From: Parachlorella kessleri
Lineage: Eukaryota; Chlorophyta; Trebouxiophyceae; Chlorellales; Chlorellaceae
Length of the DNA: 37,531 bases
Assembly: GCA_001598975.1 (NCBI GenBank)
Contig: BBXU01002050.1
Coordinates: 1-37,531, forward strand
Direction: 5' to 3'
Shown in pieces: positions 20,737 through 33,400 of the stretch. Numbering within the stretch: position 1 is the first letter of the stretch; every line of letters starts with the position of its first letter. Below the pieces are notes generated by a model, which was not told the origin of the DNA, ran no database searches, and saw nothing but the letters and a program-made list of their open reading frames with translations. The translations under genes were made by a program, and so were the position numbers.

Positions 20737-23700
20737 ATGGAGCGGGCCAAAACACCAGTGGCCAACAGAACTTCCTCAGGCAGCCTCCGCTCCACCGGCA
20801 CTGGGGAGGCTGCTGCAGCCAAGATGTCCAGCATCGGGCTTAAGTCTTTTAACAAAGCCGGCGTGCAAGCCCGACCAATGACCAGCAGCAAGGCAAGATC
20901 AAGGCTGATCGGTAAGCCAAGCTAGGCGAAGCAAACGAGCTTCTTATGTACCGCGCTCTTTTCTTCCTGCAGGGGGCAGGCTATATTTCAGCAGGGCGAG
21001 TGGGCACGGCTGGGGCTGGCAGCAAGGCGGGCGGGCCAGGTACAGCCCAAGAACAAGCACGACAAATGGAGGAACGCGTGCACACGCTTCTTGAACAGTG
21101 TGCCGACCTTCGCTCCCAGGTCGGTGCAGATATAATCAAACCTGCCCCACAGGCAGGGCTATGAAGCAAGACAGTTCAACTGCGTGATGACCAAAGCCTA
21201 AGATGTACAGCCCCTTGGGAGTGCCTCAGGCATCAGGCAGCACCGTGGCAACTTTCTTGCGCAGTAGGTGCCTGTCGCAGGGTGACACAGCTTCAGCCGT
21301 GGATGCTGCCAAGGAAGCTGCACGCAAGGAGCAGAAGCTTTGCTCCCTGCTTGAAGGGACTGGGCAGGCAAGTGGCAGCAGACGCCAATTTCCACTGCAT
21401 CTCCCTATCAGTCAGCGATCTGAGCCCGGAGCGGCAACACTGGCTTGGGTACATGTTCCCAAGGATTGCTACGAATTTAGCAACCCTGGTGCACCGCTCC
21501 TGTAGGCTGACCAGGTCAGCCTTGACCTCAAGTTTGCGGTGAGCCTCAACCTTGCCGGTGCCTTTCATGCCAACGGGCAGCCACAGGACGCCCTCAATAC
21601 GTACACCCAGATCATAAAAAGCAGAATCTTTCCTCAGGTGCGCTGCGTGGCTTTCGTTGTCCATGGCATGTATGTATTTGCAACACTCTCGGTCGCTCCA
21701 GTGCTTCCTACATTTTTTTGAGCGCTTCCTGTTGCATGGTTGCGCTCGCACGGCTACGGCTTCTCGAAGGTAGCTTAGCCAGGACTTTGCCTGCCATTTT
21801 CAGGCTGGCTGGCTGCGGCTGAATATGGGCAACATCCAGATGGAGCAGGAGCAGTACGCCCTGGCAGTGAAAATGTACCGCATGGCGCTAGACCAGCTGC
21901 CCCCGGCTCTCAAGCGCATGCGGCTGAATGTGCAGCGCAATATTGGCATAGCGTTTCTGCGGGCGGGGCGTTTCCAGGTAGGAGCGGCAGAGCAAGTCAG
22001 CCAGGGACGGGCTGCACAGCACTGCTTGAAGGGTTAACCTGGCTACCAGTGTGCTCTGTCAGCAGCGCATCAGCATCAGTCCGCGGTCTATGCGATCTAT
22101 TTTTGGCCTTGTTATGACTTTGCCATGTGTTACCCAGCCGTGCGACCCACTGTTGCCTTGGTTTGCAGGACGCCTATGACACTTTTGCATCTATCATGAC
22201 AGATGGACCCGACCACCAGACGGCGTTCAACCTGGCTCTGTGCTGCTGGACCATGCGGGATGTGGAGCTCATGAAACAGGCCTTTCTGCAGCTAATACAG
22301 GCGAGAACGCCTCTTTGACCGCTTGCAAATGCAAGGCAGGCTGTGACTGCTAGCCGACCGCCAGATTGCCATGTTATAAAACCGCAAAGGTCACACAGGT
22401 GCTGGGGTGATGGGCATAACTCGGATGGTTATAATGGATAATGTTAGGTCTTAGGATCCATCGCCCATTGCAGATCCCGCCCTATTTAGATGACAGCGCC
22501 AATGACAGCGAGGAGGACCTGGCCCTTGAAAATGACCCGTTGCAGCTGGAGCTGCGACAACGGCAGCAGGAGGTGGACAGGTGAGTAATAGTACCACTGC
22601 ATTGCCGGCTCCTAAGGCCTGCGGTTGTCGTTCTTACACTGAGCATGACCCATTGCCTGTTTGGTGAAGCAATCCACCTAGCAGCCCAGGGGTCAGCATT
22701 GTAAGCGAAGCTGGACGACATTGATGCAGCATGGCTTTTTGGATTCCTTCTTATAGCCGGGTTGCCCCTGCTCCAGGTACATCTTGGTGGTGGCCCGCCT
22801 GGTGGGACCCCTGCTGGACCCCGCGGACCTCAGCGTGGGGTATGACTGGTGCCGGCAGCAGCTGGTGCAGGCAAACTACCCACAGCTGGGCAACGAGGTG
22901 CAGCTGGCCAAGGCGTGGGCATATCTGGGGCGCAAGGAGTACCACACGGCAATCGGGATCCTCAAGGTGTGTCTGCCCAACTGCCTTGCCATGGAGGTCA
23001 GGCAGTGGGGTGCTGCTTTCGCCCGCAGCGGAGGGATATCGAGCGCAATGCACAGCAGAAAGCACATCGCAGCCAATGCTTCTGGAACCAGTGGCAAAGC
23101 GGTTGCTTGCGCATGAATTGCAGGACTTTGAACGGGCAGACAGCCGCACGCGTGCCCAGGCCGCCATCAACCTTTCAACCCTGCACCTGCTGGAAGGGGA
23201 GGTTGAGACAGCTGCTGGATATGCAGACTTCTGCTTGGGGGTGAGTGTTGCTCTCTAATCTGTAGGGTCGTGTGCGAATCCAGCTCTTCCTAAATCCAAG
23301 CATTGGGAAGGAGCCCTGCTGTGCCTAGGGATTCCATGTTGACTTTGCTGTCACCCAAGGCTTACATGTGCCCTGCACATGTGACAGGGCGCGATTCCCC
23401 TCTCCTGCTCCAGGTTGAGCCAGAGAATCCTGCAGCCCTGATCAGCCGTGGAAATGTTCACCTGGCTGCCGGCCAAGCTGAGGCTGCCTTGCAGCTGTAC
23501 GAGGACGCTCTGCAGGCAGATCCACTCTCAGTGCAAGCTTTGTACAATGTTGGGTGCGTGGTCACTTCGGTCCTGTCCACCATGTTCTGGCTCCTGTGGC
23601 GTATGTAAATTGCTTGAAATCATGCTTCCTGTTGTGCGGAGGTGCAAGGCTGCTTACACTTGTTGTGGAAAATCTGTTCATTGCAAACCGGCTGTCTAGG

Positions 23701-25489
23701 CACGCATTCGAAGTGTTTGCTGCTGCGCCACACTGTGCCCTGAAAGTCTCCACTTGCTGCTTCAGCAGGTTCTTCCTCATCTGGTGATCCCTTCCGTGCT
23801 TGGCTCTCCGCACCTGCCGAGCTGTGTGCTGGCTGCAGGTTGGCCTGCAAGCAGCTGGGTCTGCCAGATCGCGCCCTGGAGGTACTTCACGCGCTGCTGC
23901 AGCAGGCGCCGCAGCACGCTGAGGCCATGCTGCTGCTTGCTGACCTGTACGACGAGCTGGGTGATGTGACCAAGGCCTGCGAGTGGTTTGTGCGGCTGAC
24001 ATCGCGTGCGGCGCATGACTCGGACGCGCTTTGCCGCCATGGTGGACTGCTGGCAAGGTGTGGGCATCCCAGGCAGAGAGCTGATGTGGCGCTGTTAGGG
24101 GTGACTAATGGCTTGGCCCGCCACCCCCTTTGTAGATGCTGGCCAAAAATTGCTGCGCCTGCGGCGGTCATGTGCAGTGAGTCATGTGCAGTGTTGCGGA
24201 CCAGAGCTTGCCGTGCCTCTTGTACTGCCTAGCGGGGACCATGGTGAGGATGCATGATGTGTTATGAAGGGTTTCGAGAGAGACTAGGATATGTGGCTAG
24301 CTTCATCCATCTCTGGCGCTTAAACCTCGACTCTGCGTGCCACGTCAAGCTAGCCTGAGCCCCCTGTCTGCAGGCTGGGTGAGGAGGGCGAGGCAGTGCA
24401 GTACCACTTGGAGGCCCACAGGGTCGACCCCACCAACCTGGACACCATCTCCTGGCTGGGAGCGCATTATGTCCGGCAACAGGACTACGCTGCAGCCATA
24501 CCCTACTTCCAGGCCGCGGCCAGCGTGCAGCCCAAGGAGGTGGGCCCAAGGTCTTACTTTCAAGTGCAAGCACATTCCAGTGAAGGAGGGAACAGCAGTG
24601 CATGCCAAATATAGGCAGTGACGCAGGCCACTTGTATCTGCGTTGGGAAGGACGGTTGGTGAAACGATCCTTTCTCACAAGCAACATCCTTGCATTCAAC
24701 CACTGAATTGCTGCGGTGTCATGTTCCCTGGGTGGACACGCCTCCACTCGTGCCTCCACCCAGCCAGTCCACTACCACCCACATATCTCTTGCATGTGCA
24801 GGTAAAGTGGGCGCTGATGGTGGCTGGCTGCCTGCGGCGCGTAGGCCAGCTGGAGGAGGCGCTGTACCGCTACAGGGCCGTCTACGCCACCCACCCCACC
24901 AACATGGAGTGCCTGCGCTACCTGGTGCAGCTGTCACAGGTGCAGCAGAACAGCTGTGGAGCACAATGCTGCTGGCAATGCTGTCGGGTTGTTGGCTGGT
25001 TGTCGTGTCTGTCTGCTGCACGGCATGCAAGAAGTGCGGCGCTATACTGTGCAAGCCAGTAGCCAACTGGTGGAGACGCGTGTGCTCTTGACCGGTGGCT
25101 ACAGCAGCGCCTGCACGTTACCCTTTTGCCAGGAGTTTGGCCTCAAGGACGACGCCCAGAAGTTCAGTACGGAGATGCAGCGGGCAGAGCGGCTGGCAGC
25201 CGTGGCAGCAGCTAGCGGCACCACACCCTCCACCCCTGGGAGGCCCGGCGGCCGCGTTACCGTGCCTGGCTACCGCCCCTCCACGGGTGCCACGCTGGCC
25301 CTGCTGGGGGGCAGGGGTGGGGGTGGGCTGACCTCACCTTTCAAGTCCACCGCTGGGCTTCCAGCGCGGCAGCTGCAGGGTGCTGGCGCGGCAGTGCCAG
25401 GCGGCGGGGGAAGGCGCGTGACCGCTGGACTGACGGACTTCCAAGTGACAGGGGGCCGGCCACTTACTGCGGTGCTGCCCTCAGACTGA
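20737..25489 (+). CDS. IFT88: Intraflagellar transport protein IFT88
   Basis: TPR-repeat core subunit of the IFT-B complex that carries cargo along the flagellar axoneme and is required for flagellum assembly. Fourteen exons close in phase: 20737-20911, 20980-21119, 21281-21367, 21506-21637, 21804-21977, 22169-22300, 22474-22580, 22777-22966, 23124-23240, 23414-23553, 23839-24057, 24374-24539, 24802-24939, 25133-25489; 757 residues. Key matches: ARPMTSSKARS, LDLKFAVSLNLAGAFHANGQ, LRLNMGNIQMEQEQYALAVK, YRMALDQLPP, VGYDWCRQQLVQANY, NPAALISRGNVHLAAGQAE, DTISWLGAHYVRQQDYAAAI and VKWALMVAGCLRRVGQLEEA. TPR helices fill about residues 140-640; the tail is Gly/Arg/Thr-rich. The usual acidic N-terminus is not visible, so the start may be short of an upstream exon. 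Introns 3 and 6 have GC donors. A TGTAA at 25851 may be the polyadenylation signal. Confidence 0.96.
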
Positions 25490-26106
25490 GCCACGAGCCC
25501 TAGCAACTAAAGAGAGGTCCAATGCCAAGAGGTGGGCCTCAAGATTCTTCGATGAGCGCACACTGTGCACGGAAGTGGCAAGGAGAGAGGTGGTCTGGCA
25601 TGCTTCCTCCGCTGCCACTCGGGATTTGCATAAAAACGAAGCCCTGGCCGTGCCTAACCACTGAAGGTTGGCAGTGGCACGGGCTGCTGCAGCTGCCTTA
25701 CAGTGCAACATGCAGCCATGACCTACACAGACTGACATGCCCAGCTATTTGTTACAAGATGCACATGCTAGTGACTGGCCAATACCGAGCATATTTGCCC
25801 TACATACATTACTGATGTGAACCCAGAAGGTGTCAGAAGCTTCGCAGCCTTGTAAAGGCACCGAGTAGCACCTCTCACACTGCGTACCAAGACTTCCTGC
25901 TTGCTTGCTCCTTCCTCAGTTTTTAGGAGTCACCTACTACCTGTCTACCCTGCCATCCTACATATTTGTAACATTCAGGTTGCCTACAGGCGCCTTCCTA
26001 GTAAATGCTGCTCACGACTCGACTGCGACATCACACTGTCCCTGCATCCTGCTTCAGCTAACTAGCATACCAACAAGCATCACTTGCTACATCCTAAAGT
26101 CAGGCG
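25490..26106. other. Convergent gap after IFT88
   Basis: 3' flanks of IFT88 and the NUMOD3 gene. It contains TGTAA at 25851 (plus) and TTACA at 25752 (TGTAA on minus), candidate green-algal poly(A) signals. From about 25900 it becomes C/T-rich and leads into the dispersed repeat. No gene seen. Confidence 0.45.
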
Positions 26107-26192
26107 ATTCAGGCAAGACCTAGGAGCATACCTGCAGACAGCCCTGTCAGTACATCTCTCTGTTCGCACTACCTGCCACCGTTACTAATAAG
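26107..26192 (+). repeat. Dispersed repeat family, copy D
   Basis: A diverged copy: TTCAGGCAAGACC, CAGCCCTGTCAGTACA and GTTCGCACTACCTGCCACCG then TACTAATAAG. It has the same block order as the copies at 15833-15946 and 34046-34155. It lies just downstream (minus strand) of the stop codon of the NUMOD3 gene. Confidence 0.65.
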
Positions 26193-26255
26193 CACTTTCC
26201 AAGTCACCCTAGCACCCGACGGCGGTATGTTGGAGATGTCTCCAGGACACCTAGG

Positions 26256-28463
26256 TCAGAATCCCTGCCGGACTAGCTCTCTCAATGCAACATAGCGCAT
26301 GAAGCGCTTGTGAACCTCGGGATGGGTCTTGGCAGTGTCGCTCAATACTGGCTGGTAGCCGTGGACTGCAACGATGGCAGTGAGACGGGCTGTAGCGACA
26401 GGGCATACAGCGCTGTGCACTTGAAAGGCAAAGCGAGTCCTGAGAACACCACGTGCTGCAAGGAGCACGAGGCACTATCCCATCCTGCACCCAGAACTAT
26501 GAGCACCTGCCGGTTCCTGGATTCAAGATGAGCAATGGGTGTCTTCTAATGTGCTCAGCTTTTCGGTAGGCTTTACGTACCCGTTTCCCGCCGACTGCCC
26601 TCGTGCTGTCACCCCATTACGTCCCCCTAGACCTGCTGTCACTTGCATGCCCTTAAACTCTGCTGTACAGCAGGTCACCGCCGGGCCCCTAGGGTTTGCA
26701 AGTAGCGACCAGGCACTCTGCTGGTATTGCAACTCACCGCTAGCAAACACTTGCATCCAAGCGTTCAGTTCACGTCGCAGCGCCATCATCTCCACAACAG
26801 CCTTCTCCTGGGCCAGCTCATCGATGCTCCCGCTTGAGGCGGCGCCCTTTGCCCGGGAGGCGCCGGCACGGCCCCTGCCGGCCACAGGGGCCGCTCCAGG
26901 CGCCGCACCTGCCTGAGACGTGCCCAAACTGGCCTTCAGCTTGGCGAGCCTGCATGAAAAGAACATGCAACCCACGAGGTCTCAGGCGGCTTGAGCTGGC
27001 CACCCAACGCCTGAGGCACCAAACTAAAGGAGAATAATGCCCATGCGCCTGGCCTTCAGACGGACCATGTGCTGTTGAGATCATATTTATGATGACAGCC
27101 TGTCATACGGTCCTTGACACGGCTTCTCAGGGCGCCTCCTGGGCTCTCACCTCTCCTCTCGTTTCTTGGCACAGACAGCCTTCATGCTAGCTGACTTTTT
27201 GGCCCGGGTCTCCGGGCTCATCTTCCGTCCCAACTTCGCTCGTGCCATCCTAGCTCGAACCTCTGTAGGAAGAGTGGGATGCTTTGCAACAAGCTTGCCA
27301 TGTCCGGTGTCACTAGTGCAAGCCCAAACCAGACTAGGCCATATAAAAACCAGCCGGACATGGTGAGTGCCATACAAGAACGGGGTTGGCGTAGCTACTG
27401 GGCACTAGGAGATGAGGAGCGATGCCACCTTTGCTGACAACAAACCATCATGCGACGCACCTAGGGGTCGCTCTTTCAGGCTCTGGGTAATCTTCTGTTT
27501 CACCCACTCCGGCCGCTCCTTGCCCTGCGCCACATGAGAGGCAATACACATAGAACATAGGATCCCTCCGCTGCCAACTCAAGCTTGAGGTGCAAATACC
27601 AAGGTATCTTGCCCCACAACCACGACAGCACATACATCAGACGGTGCACAGCTGCAACTCACTAGCTTGGCACATGCCATCTTCTCTCGGACTTCGGGCG
27701 TGAAGCCTGCCGCGATCCTGGCGCGGACCTCAGGACCCCTGCAACAAAGCATACCACAGGGGTCTATTAGGATGGTTAGGAAGGAAAGCGTAGGACACAA
27801 TCCAAGGCTGGTTGAGGCAGCTAGCAAACTGACCAGTGCGGCGTCCTTTGCTGTCCTTCTTTCCTCATTCCTTTCATCCGTTCAAGTCGGGGTCAGATGG
27901 GCTACCTGTCCCCTGGCAACAAATCCCTACCTAGGACCGCATCTCCGATCGACCCTGCCAGGAGGCCCACCGCTTGCCTCCCGCCTGGGTTCCTGCAGCG
28001 CACCATTCCTTACATGTCGCGCTAACAACTCCATCCATCCTCCTGCTGCATGAGTTTCTGCCGCCATTGTCGCCACAGGAAAACGAGGCAGGGGCCCTGC
28101 CCACCGCCAGGCTGCTAAGAGCGGCAAAGGCCATAAAAGCAGGGCATCTTGCCGTCCGTGCAGACGGGAAGCGTGTAGACACACATCCCAACCCATAACC
28201 TGTCAGCAGCAGCCAAATCCGGCGTGCGCATGCGATAGAGAACAACGACCAGCCCCCGGTGCTTGGCTGGCCCCACACTGCGCACTTGTTCTTGCTGTAC
28301 AGGCGTTTCATTTGCAGCAGTCTCATTCGCAGCAGTCGGAGGGACAGCCACACACAGCGCACTCACTACCTTGGCTCCAGTCGCCTTCCTCCTGACTTTA
28401 GAAAACTTCTCGCGTACCTCCGGCGTCCAACCCGCCGCCTGCTTCGCGCGGGCCTCCGGACTC
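26256..28463 (-). CDS. NUMOD3-repeat protein (5' end incomplete)
   Basis: Carries repeats of nuclease-associated modular domain 3, a short DNA-binding motif first described in homing endonucleases and also found in plastid-predicted proteins of plants and algae. Exons: 28463-28367 (SPEARAKQAAGWTPEVREKF), 27738-27663 (GPEVRARIAAGFTPEVREKM), 27524-27461 (KERPEWVKQKITQSLKERPL), 27262-27151 (EVRARMARAKLGRKMSPETR), 26949-26738 and 26365-26256. The last five join in perfect phase; between the first and second a coding piece is missing, since the phases do not meet. Exon 5 has an Ala/Gly linker and a helix IDELAQEKAVVEMMALRREL. The conserved C-terminus is AWMQVFASVHGYQPVLSDTA then HKRFMRYVALRELVRQGF. 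No nuclease domain is visible. The start codon and any transit peptide lie upstream of 28463 and are unresolved. Confidence 0.8.
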
Positions 28464-28690
28464 CTGTACGAAGCACAAGCATGACGACCCAGTCGGCAGC
28501 AGCCCAGATAGCCCTCCGCCCACTCTCCCCACACCAGTTCCTGTCCCCCACCAGAAAACCAGGAATAACCCTCTATCTTCAGGAGGCCATCTTGGGCATT
28601 GCAGCCAAAATTGAGCGACATAACCTTCAGACGTTTGTGATCCCCTCCCAGCTTTCTGAGGCTGGACCACAATCCTGCCTTCCACCCACG

Positions 28691-28777
28691 GCCAGAAGGC
28701 AGCAGCGCGGCTGAAACGGCAACCCCACTACAAGCCAGAAGGCAGGCAGCACGGCTGAAATGGCGACTCCGCTGCAA
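28691..28777. repeat. Tandem duplication, two 43-base units
   Basis: Unit 1 (28691-28733) and unit 2 (28734-28777) both begin GCCAGAAGGCAG and continue with CACGGCTGAAA-type sequence, differing by a few substitutions and a one- to two-base indel. It lies upstream of the first recognised NUMOD3 exon, perhaps in its leader. Confidence 0.7.
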
Positions 28778-29177
28778 GCTATGTACGGGGACCGCCCCAC
28801 CTGGGTCCATATCTCCTATCAACCGTGCCTGACCGTGTTAACCGCGGGGGCCGCGGTGGTTCCTGCAAGATCCATAGCGGCACGGGCACCACTCAAGGAG
28901 CTAGCAAGCTACAAACCCAGGACGGACATCATGCAGGGATTTGAAGAGTTGTGATGTGCATGACGATAGCCTCACTCCGAATTAGACGACACAGAATGAG
29001 GTGCGCCCGCAGCATGGACCCACAACCAACCTCTGCTCTGTCCGAGGTGTCGGCAGTCCTGCTTGTGAGCGGCAAAGTGGGGGAGGCTGCCCTACAGTCA
29101 TACACGCAGAGACCATCTCTCGCTGCTGCAAACCCACACAAGCACAGCATCTAGCGGAGGCAGTGCCGCAGCAGGCA

Positions 29178-29340
29178 GCCTACTTGTCGAGGATGTTGTC
29201 CACCACCGTGGTTTGATCCACAGAGCTTTCTGGGCTTCCAAGGGTCTTGGGCCTGCCAGCCTGTTGTGGGGCAAGACAGAGTGCTCCACCCTTTCGTCGT
29301 CTCCCAGCGGCTCCTCTGCCAACTTTGCGGTCCAATCTAG
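29178..29340 (-). CDS. Orphan terminal exon candidate
   Basis: After a CAAG or CTAG acceptor near 29340, this open stretch reads LDRKVGRGAAGRRRKGG, then LAPQQAGRPKTLGSPESSV, and ends TVVDNILDK and a TAG stop. The basic then Ser/Asp-rich composition looks coding, like the C-terminus of a nucleic-acid-binding protein. However, an overlapping frame (KLAEEPLGDDERVEH) also looks coding, and no upstream exons were found before the U-box gene at 30408. It could be a small separate gene or chance. Confidence 0.25.
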
Positions 29341-29399
29341 TCTTGCAGTAGGCGAGTGAGGTTGTTGTCGGGTTATAATACCCCCGATACTCGAAAGGC

Positions 29400-30407
29400 T
29401 GCAAGATCATACGGGGTCTCCCACCGTCATGCTAGCCAGGCACAAGAGTCAAAGAGTGACGTATGGTATTTCACCCAATGCAGATCAAGCCCTAGCCTCG
29501 CATGCTCATGTCACTAAGCAACGGGACGCCAAATGGATGTCCTGCTTCTGGTGAGGTTGCCTGCTAGGCATGCTTTGATCAAGCCCTTGGATGACATACA
29601 ATTTAGCCAGTACAGTGCTACGAGCACTTGCATCTTATCTTGCTGCATATATGGTAAATCTTAGAATTGGCCAACTACAACGTTGGGACAGCAAGATGCC
29701 GCAATTGCCCAGTTGGGGCCTCGACTCAAAGCACCCTCCCACGCCGCTCACATGTACGTGCCATAGGTATGCACGCTATGGTTGGTCAGGACCAAGCCAA
29801 CCCCCGCTGGACAATCTTGACACTCGCCGTCGCTGGGCTTCATATAAGCAGTTTTTGGACCCAACTCTAGCACACTTTGTAGTGCGCTTGGTGTACAGGG
29901 TAGCCACCCTTGGCAGCCGGTGACCCTCCAACGCCCTCCTAATTTCTGCATGAGGTTACTAGATAGCCTTCGTGCCAACAGGCCGACAAGCAATGATTCG
30001 AACCAGGGCAAGGGTTGCAGTGCTGTCAAGCTGGGCAAGTCTGAGATCAAGCAATGATTGATCACTTCCAAGGCCACCCAGCTCCATGCACGTGACACAC
30101 AGCCATAAAAGACCATCAAACCATGTTCAGCAACACTAACAGTGAAGCCCACGAGGTACACATGCCATCCGGTGCCATCGGGTGAGTCCAACCCACTTCG
30201 GGTGTTCGTACTTCTCTTGGCTTCAGAGAACCCAAATGTAGTGGGCGTGCCTGTGGTGCGCTCCCCACCAGACGCAGCTCCTCAGACTGCCTTGCCACCT
30301 CCAAGACACGGTAGCCCTTCCAGCGCTTCACCACCCAAGGCGGTGTGGTTCCAGCCACCCCCCATGGCTACAAGGCCTTGCGGCTCCTGTGTGCTTGGTG
30401 AGGCCGT
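29400..30407. other. Gap downstream of the U-box gene
   Basis: Contains the 3' flank of the CCCH/U-box gene. Open frames here have no recognisable domain and lack paired splice sites that would connect them. No RNA gene or repeat identified. Confidence 0.4.
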
Positions 30408-33400
30408 TCAGTCCCCATAGATGACCCGCATGGCCTCCACCAGGGTCAAGTTGGGAATGAGCACCTGTACGGGTAACAGCGGGCTCATGAGGTGCAGTAC
30501 AACGCAGCCCGCAGGACAGCAGGGGAGCCCGCCTGCCTGTGTGAGGCCACACATGATCCGAAGTGTACAGGGGGTGCTGCTGCTGGCGGGATGGGTAAAC
30601 AGCATTGGCTCAAGCGCCAGGCAGACCGCACCCTGGGGATGCCGCCGGCGGACCAGGAGGGTGGGGTGCACCGCTCATGAGGCGGAGTCGGCTTGATTGC
30701 CCATCTCATGCACAGCCGACAAGAGAGAAGGAGGTTCTGAGAGGGGCACACCACACCACTCACGGCCATGGCCCATGCCCTACAGATTGCACAAGCGCTC
30801 GACTTGTACTACTGCTCACAAGCTGAACGTGCCAGGCAAAAGTCCTTGGCCATATGCACATACCTTGTCCTCCAGCATGTCATTTGTCATGGGCGACGTG
30901 TCGCGCGTGGACAGCCAGGCCTGCACACACATCACGCAGGCGGCAAGGGTTAGCCCCCCCTGGCAGGGGGCCGGGAAGCCGAGGTTCAGCGTCACAGGGC
31001 CTTTGTATGAACAAGGCAAGTAGTTAAAATGTAGAATGCGCGTTTGTCTGGGTTGTCACGACAGCAGGTGCACTGGGAAGTCCAGCTAAATAGCAAGCAA
31101 ACCAAATGGGGGGATTGGACGACTCTGCAGAGAGGAACGCTTGGTACCTTCCAGTCACCCTTGTAACTCCTGCCCATAGCTGAAACCCCATGACAAATAC
31201 AACCTTATTGCTCCTGCCTTGAGCTGCAACCCCATTACAATAGAGTCCCTAGCTCTGAAATGCCCGGCGGGCCTGCCAAGCATTCCAACCCAGCCCTGCC
31301 GGGATAAGGAACCAGCATACTACAGCCAAGGCAGCGAGTCCCCTAGGGTACCCCATACCTCGATAGCATGGCGTTCATAAGAGTAGCCGTCCGCTGCTAC
31401 CACAGGGTCTCGCATTCGCTCCTGCACTTGGAAGCAAAATAGTAGACAGTCGCCTGCGCCGCCAAGCACTCTATGGTAGAGATCCTCCTGCTGCTCCTCT
31501 GGGCAAGCCACCCCTCGACGTAGATTCAAAGCACCACCGGGGAGGCAGCGGGGCAAGGAGCTCCGGCCGCGGCACAAAGGAGCTACCGACGCCAACTGGG
31601 TGGTAAAGTATGCTGGGCAAAGCGTGGCTGTGTGGCAAGGTAGTGGGCCCTCTAGCCCATTCGTACTTATCATGTCGTGTGCTGGCGCAGGCAGGTGCTG
31701 AGTGTTTACAGTATAGAATCGCCCACCGCTGCCCACCTGGGTGATGGGGCACATGAAGGCAAGGTGCTCGTCCAAATCATCGTCCTCCTGCATCAAGGCA
31801 GCCAGCGCCCCCAGCTGCCCTCCACTGCCGCCGCCGCCTGCTGCTGGGCCGCTGGCTGCCGGCGCGCCGCTACCCTCCACTGATCGCTGGTCGCTGAAAG
31901 GCCAAGGGGCCCGCGTGCCTCCGCTTTCAGCTGGGGCACCCCCCGACAGGCTGTCAATGTATGAGTAATCCTGCACTGCCTGGGCGCCGTAGATGGGCCC
32001 AGCCCCGTTAAGGGGCTCATAGACCCTGCCGGCGCCGTAGGGCTGCTGTGCCTGCTGGGACGCGTGCTGCATGGCCGGCCGCGCCCCCAAGCTGGGCTCT
32101 CTCAAATCATCTGGCCCGTGGGCATAGTTGCAGTTGGCGCCCGCAGCGCAGTAGCCAGCGTTGAAGTTGAAGCACAGCCGGGTTTTCCAGTAGGGGCCCC
32201 GGGGCTGCTGCTGGCCCTGCGGCGGGTGCTGCGGCTGGTAGCTTGCAGCGGCTGCAGAGGAGGGGGTCCCAGCAGCAGCTGGGCCCCTGTGGGCTGCTCC
32301 CTCCATATGGGAAGCGGCGGCAGCGCAGCGTGCTGCAGCGGCAGTGTAGCCCATCTTTTCGTACTGCTCCGCCTGGTAGCGCTTGACACGCGCGCTGCAG
32401 CCAGGGATAGGTGTGAGCATGACATAGGTGAAAGCCCTGGCAGCCATGCCGGACTGTCCTTTGGCTGGCTGCCAGCATCCGCCGCTACACCGACTATTAA
32501 AACCCGAAACACGCAAGGTGAACACCGGAGCACGACAGATTCTTCTGGGCAGCAGGGGTGGCTATAGCACCAAACCACCCAGGCCTGCTGCAGTCGTACA
32601 CGTAATAATGAGTCGTCCTCGGTACGATAGGCTTCGCTCCCTGCATCACAGCTGCTGCCCAGACGCAGGGGTACCATCTATCAAAGACCCGCACGTTGAT
32701 AAGAGCATGAAATTCCACCGGCGCCTTCGTGGCGCACTCAGCCCTCCATGACAGAGGGCCCCCTCCTGCGTGCACCCACGCTGCCCACAACGCACCAGTT
32801 TGCGTTCTTCTCTCGCACGTCATGGCTGAAGACGCACTCGCTGCCGTTCCGGCACCGGCCGCTTTGCACCCAGTCATCGCACATCCGCGTGCGGCGGATC
32901 AGCTCGAACGGCAGGTTGAGTTTTGGGGGGTCCTGGCCTGACCTGTCCACTTGCTGCTGTTGCTGCCGCGCTTGCTGCTGCTGCTGCTTGGCTAGCCTTG
33001 CCTGCAGATGGGATGGTCCAACACTCAGCATACCCACATCGCACCCAGACACATAGTGTGACGGGCTGGGCCCTGACTACAGGCATGGCCAAGCCGAGCC
33101 CAGCCCATCGAGCCTCAATCCCGTCCCCTTACATGCTTCCCTCTTCATAAATCAGTACAGAGCTGCGAGTCGCCCCCAGCATAGCTGATATGTCCCACCT
33201 TCTCCTGGCGAGCCTTTTCCTTCAGCTCCCGCTCCCTCCGAACTTCACCATCTTCTGGGATAACACCGATGGCGGCCTCGTCCACATCCTCCTGGCCCTC
33301 CAACGCACCAAGGATATCGAAGGCCTGCAGGAGATTTCAGAAATTCTTCTTCTTACTAGGCAGGGCACTTGAGCTCAAACAGTAGCAGTGGGAGGGGAGA

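Noticed and set aside
28115..28822. 235-codon minus-strand open frame read as one exon
   Set aside because: Only the part at 28367-28463 resembles NUMOD3; the flanks look like intron and leader, and clear AG/GT sites bound the repeat exon.
32102..32677. 191-codon minus-strand open frame
   Set aside because: It overlaps the finger-2 exon of the CCCH/U-box gene in another frame.
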